A DNA stretch of 45,944 bases from Candidatus Sulfotelmatobacter sp. GTDB taxonomy: Bacteria > Acidobacteriota > Terriglobia > Terriglobales > Acidobacteriaceae. The notes under the pieces were generated by a model. That model did no database searches and was not told the origin of the DNA. It saw nothing but the letters and a program-made list of their open reading frames with translations. This document shows positions 45,434 through 45,944 of this stretch, piece by piece. The first letter of the stretch is position 1; each line of letters begins with the position of its first letter. The stretch lies in NCBI GenBank assembly GCA_030041475.1, contig JASHNU010000034.1:1-45944 (forward strand), given 5' to 3'. A program made the position numbers and the translations under genes.

Positions 45434-45944
45434 ATGCACGACCGCCGTCATTTTCTTTCCACAACCGTAGCCGGATTCGCCGCATCCCTTGCCCTCCGCG
45501 GTAGCCTTTTTGCCCAGCTGGAGAAAATCCCTCCGTTTCCTGATCATTCCCTGCTCGACAAGAACGAAGACGCATACTGGGCCGAAATCCGCCGCCAGTT
45601 CCTCATTCCCGAGGACGAAATCTACTTAAACAACGGCACCGTCGGCTCGAGCCCGGCGCCCGTCCTCCGGGCCATTTTCGACGGCTACGCCACCACGGAA
45701 AAAATGGATGCCGCGGATCCCGAAGACTACCCCATTTGGGGATACGCCGCTTGGAACGAGTTCCGCGACCCGATGGCCGACTTCGTCGGGTGCAAACGCG
45801 ACGAGATCGCTCTGCTGCGTAATGCTACGGAAGCTAATAGCTATATCGCCAACGGCGTTGATATGCAGGCCGGCGATGAGGTCCTCATGACCGACCAGGA
45901 GCATCCCGGCGGCGAGCATCCCTGGAACCTGAAGGCCAAACGCT
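45434..45944 (+). CDS. Class V aminotransferase (PLP enzyme) with Tat signal, 5' part
   Basis: Open to the window edge, 170 residues visible. The N-terminus has a twin-arginine signal ([19 protein letters not shown]) ending near SLFAQ. The mature part contains [16 protein letters not shown], the phosphate-binding start of aminotransferase V enzymes, and [18 protein letters not shown] plus TDQEHPGG, which match the isopenicillin-epimerase/cysteine-desulfurase-like group. The PLP lysine is outside the window. GGAGG lies 5 bases before ATG 45434. It is divergent from the M48 gene across a 226-base gap. Tat export of a folded PLP enzyme fits the known acidobacterial pattern, but the substrate is unknown. 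Confidence 0.82.
   Translation, partial: MHDRRHFLSTTVAGFAASLALRGSLFAQLEKIPPFPDHSLLDKNEDAYWAEIRRQFLIPEDEIYLNNGTVGSSPAPVLRAIFDGYATTEKMDAADPEDYPIWGYAAWNEFRDPMADFVGCKRDEIALLRNATEANSYIANGVDMQAGDEVLMTDQEHPGGEHPWNLKAKR

Overview
The window looks like ordinary chromosome from an Acidobacteriota bacterium (class Terriglobia/Acidobacteriia, Koribacter-like). This is inferred from about 60% GC, paired DUF3857/transglutaminase proteins, a TonB with a long cytoplasmic head and glycine-rich linker, many TPR and Asp-box exported proteins, an HDOD protein and an aa3 oxidase cluster with two subunit III genes. I see no rRNA, tRNA, CRISPR array, insertion sequence or phage gene. About 38 genes are supported; two run off the window ends (a hotdog thioesterase on the left, a Tat-exported class V aminotransferase on the right). 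Layout: 1-4.4 kb holds a thioesterase fragment, a large secreted Asp-box (sortilin-like) protein and a Dph6-like ATP pyrophosphatase. 4.6-9.5 kb is an A1-type aa3 cytochrome c oxidase operon: subunit II, subunit I, two different subunit III genes, subunit IV and a tiny CxxC membrane protein. 9.5-11.1 kb has a YflT-type stress protein (minus), a small exported protein behind a textbook sigma-54 promoter, and a possible micro-ORF. 11.2-17.4 kb runs uvrA, a TPR protein, two small exported proteins and a SprT-like metallopeptidase. 17.5-22.5 kb is a tight four-gene operon for iron: an FTR1 permease fused to a DUF2318 Fe-S-type domain, two FtsX/MacB-like permeases, and an ABC ATPase whose C-terminus is a complete DtxR-like metal-sensing repressor module; a Fur-like palindrome and a CRP/FNR-like palindrome precede it. 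22.6-26.1 kb has murI, a GNAT acetyltransferase, TonB and a DUF4440-like protein. 26.2-31.4 kb has ileS-lspA facing a lone kdpA. 31.5-35.4 kb has a Slt70-like lytic transglycosylase and a GAF-type protein. 35.6-38.3 kb has an ECF sigma factor with its zinc anti-sigma factor, a small zinc-ribbon-like protein behind a structured leader, and an HDOD protein. 38.3-45.2 kb (all minus) has two overlapping DUF3857 proteins, one with a transglutaminase triad and one without, citrate synthase under a perfect CRP-like palindrome, and a BepA-like M48 protease. The most interesting system is the iron operon at 17.5-22.5 kb. It resembles the Campylobacter p19/ftr1 and E. coli fetMP-ABCDEF loci, but lacks P19 and thioredoxins and has two domain fusions: FTR1 with DUF2318, and the motor ATPase with an iron-dependent repressor domain. 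The second raises the possibility that the transporter's own ATPase senses cytoplasmic metal, either to gate transport or to regulate transcription. Other points for a second look are the sigma-54 promoter at 10.4 kb, the pseudo-transglutaminase, the kdpA gene without kdpB/C, and several strong inverted repeats between genes.
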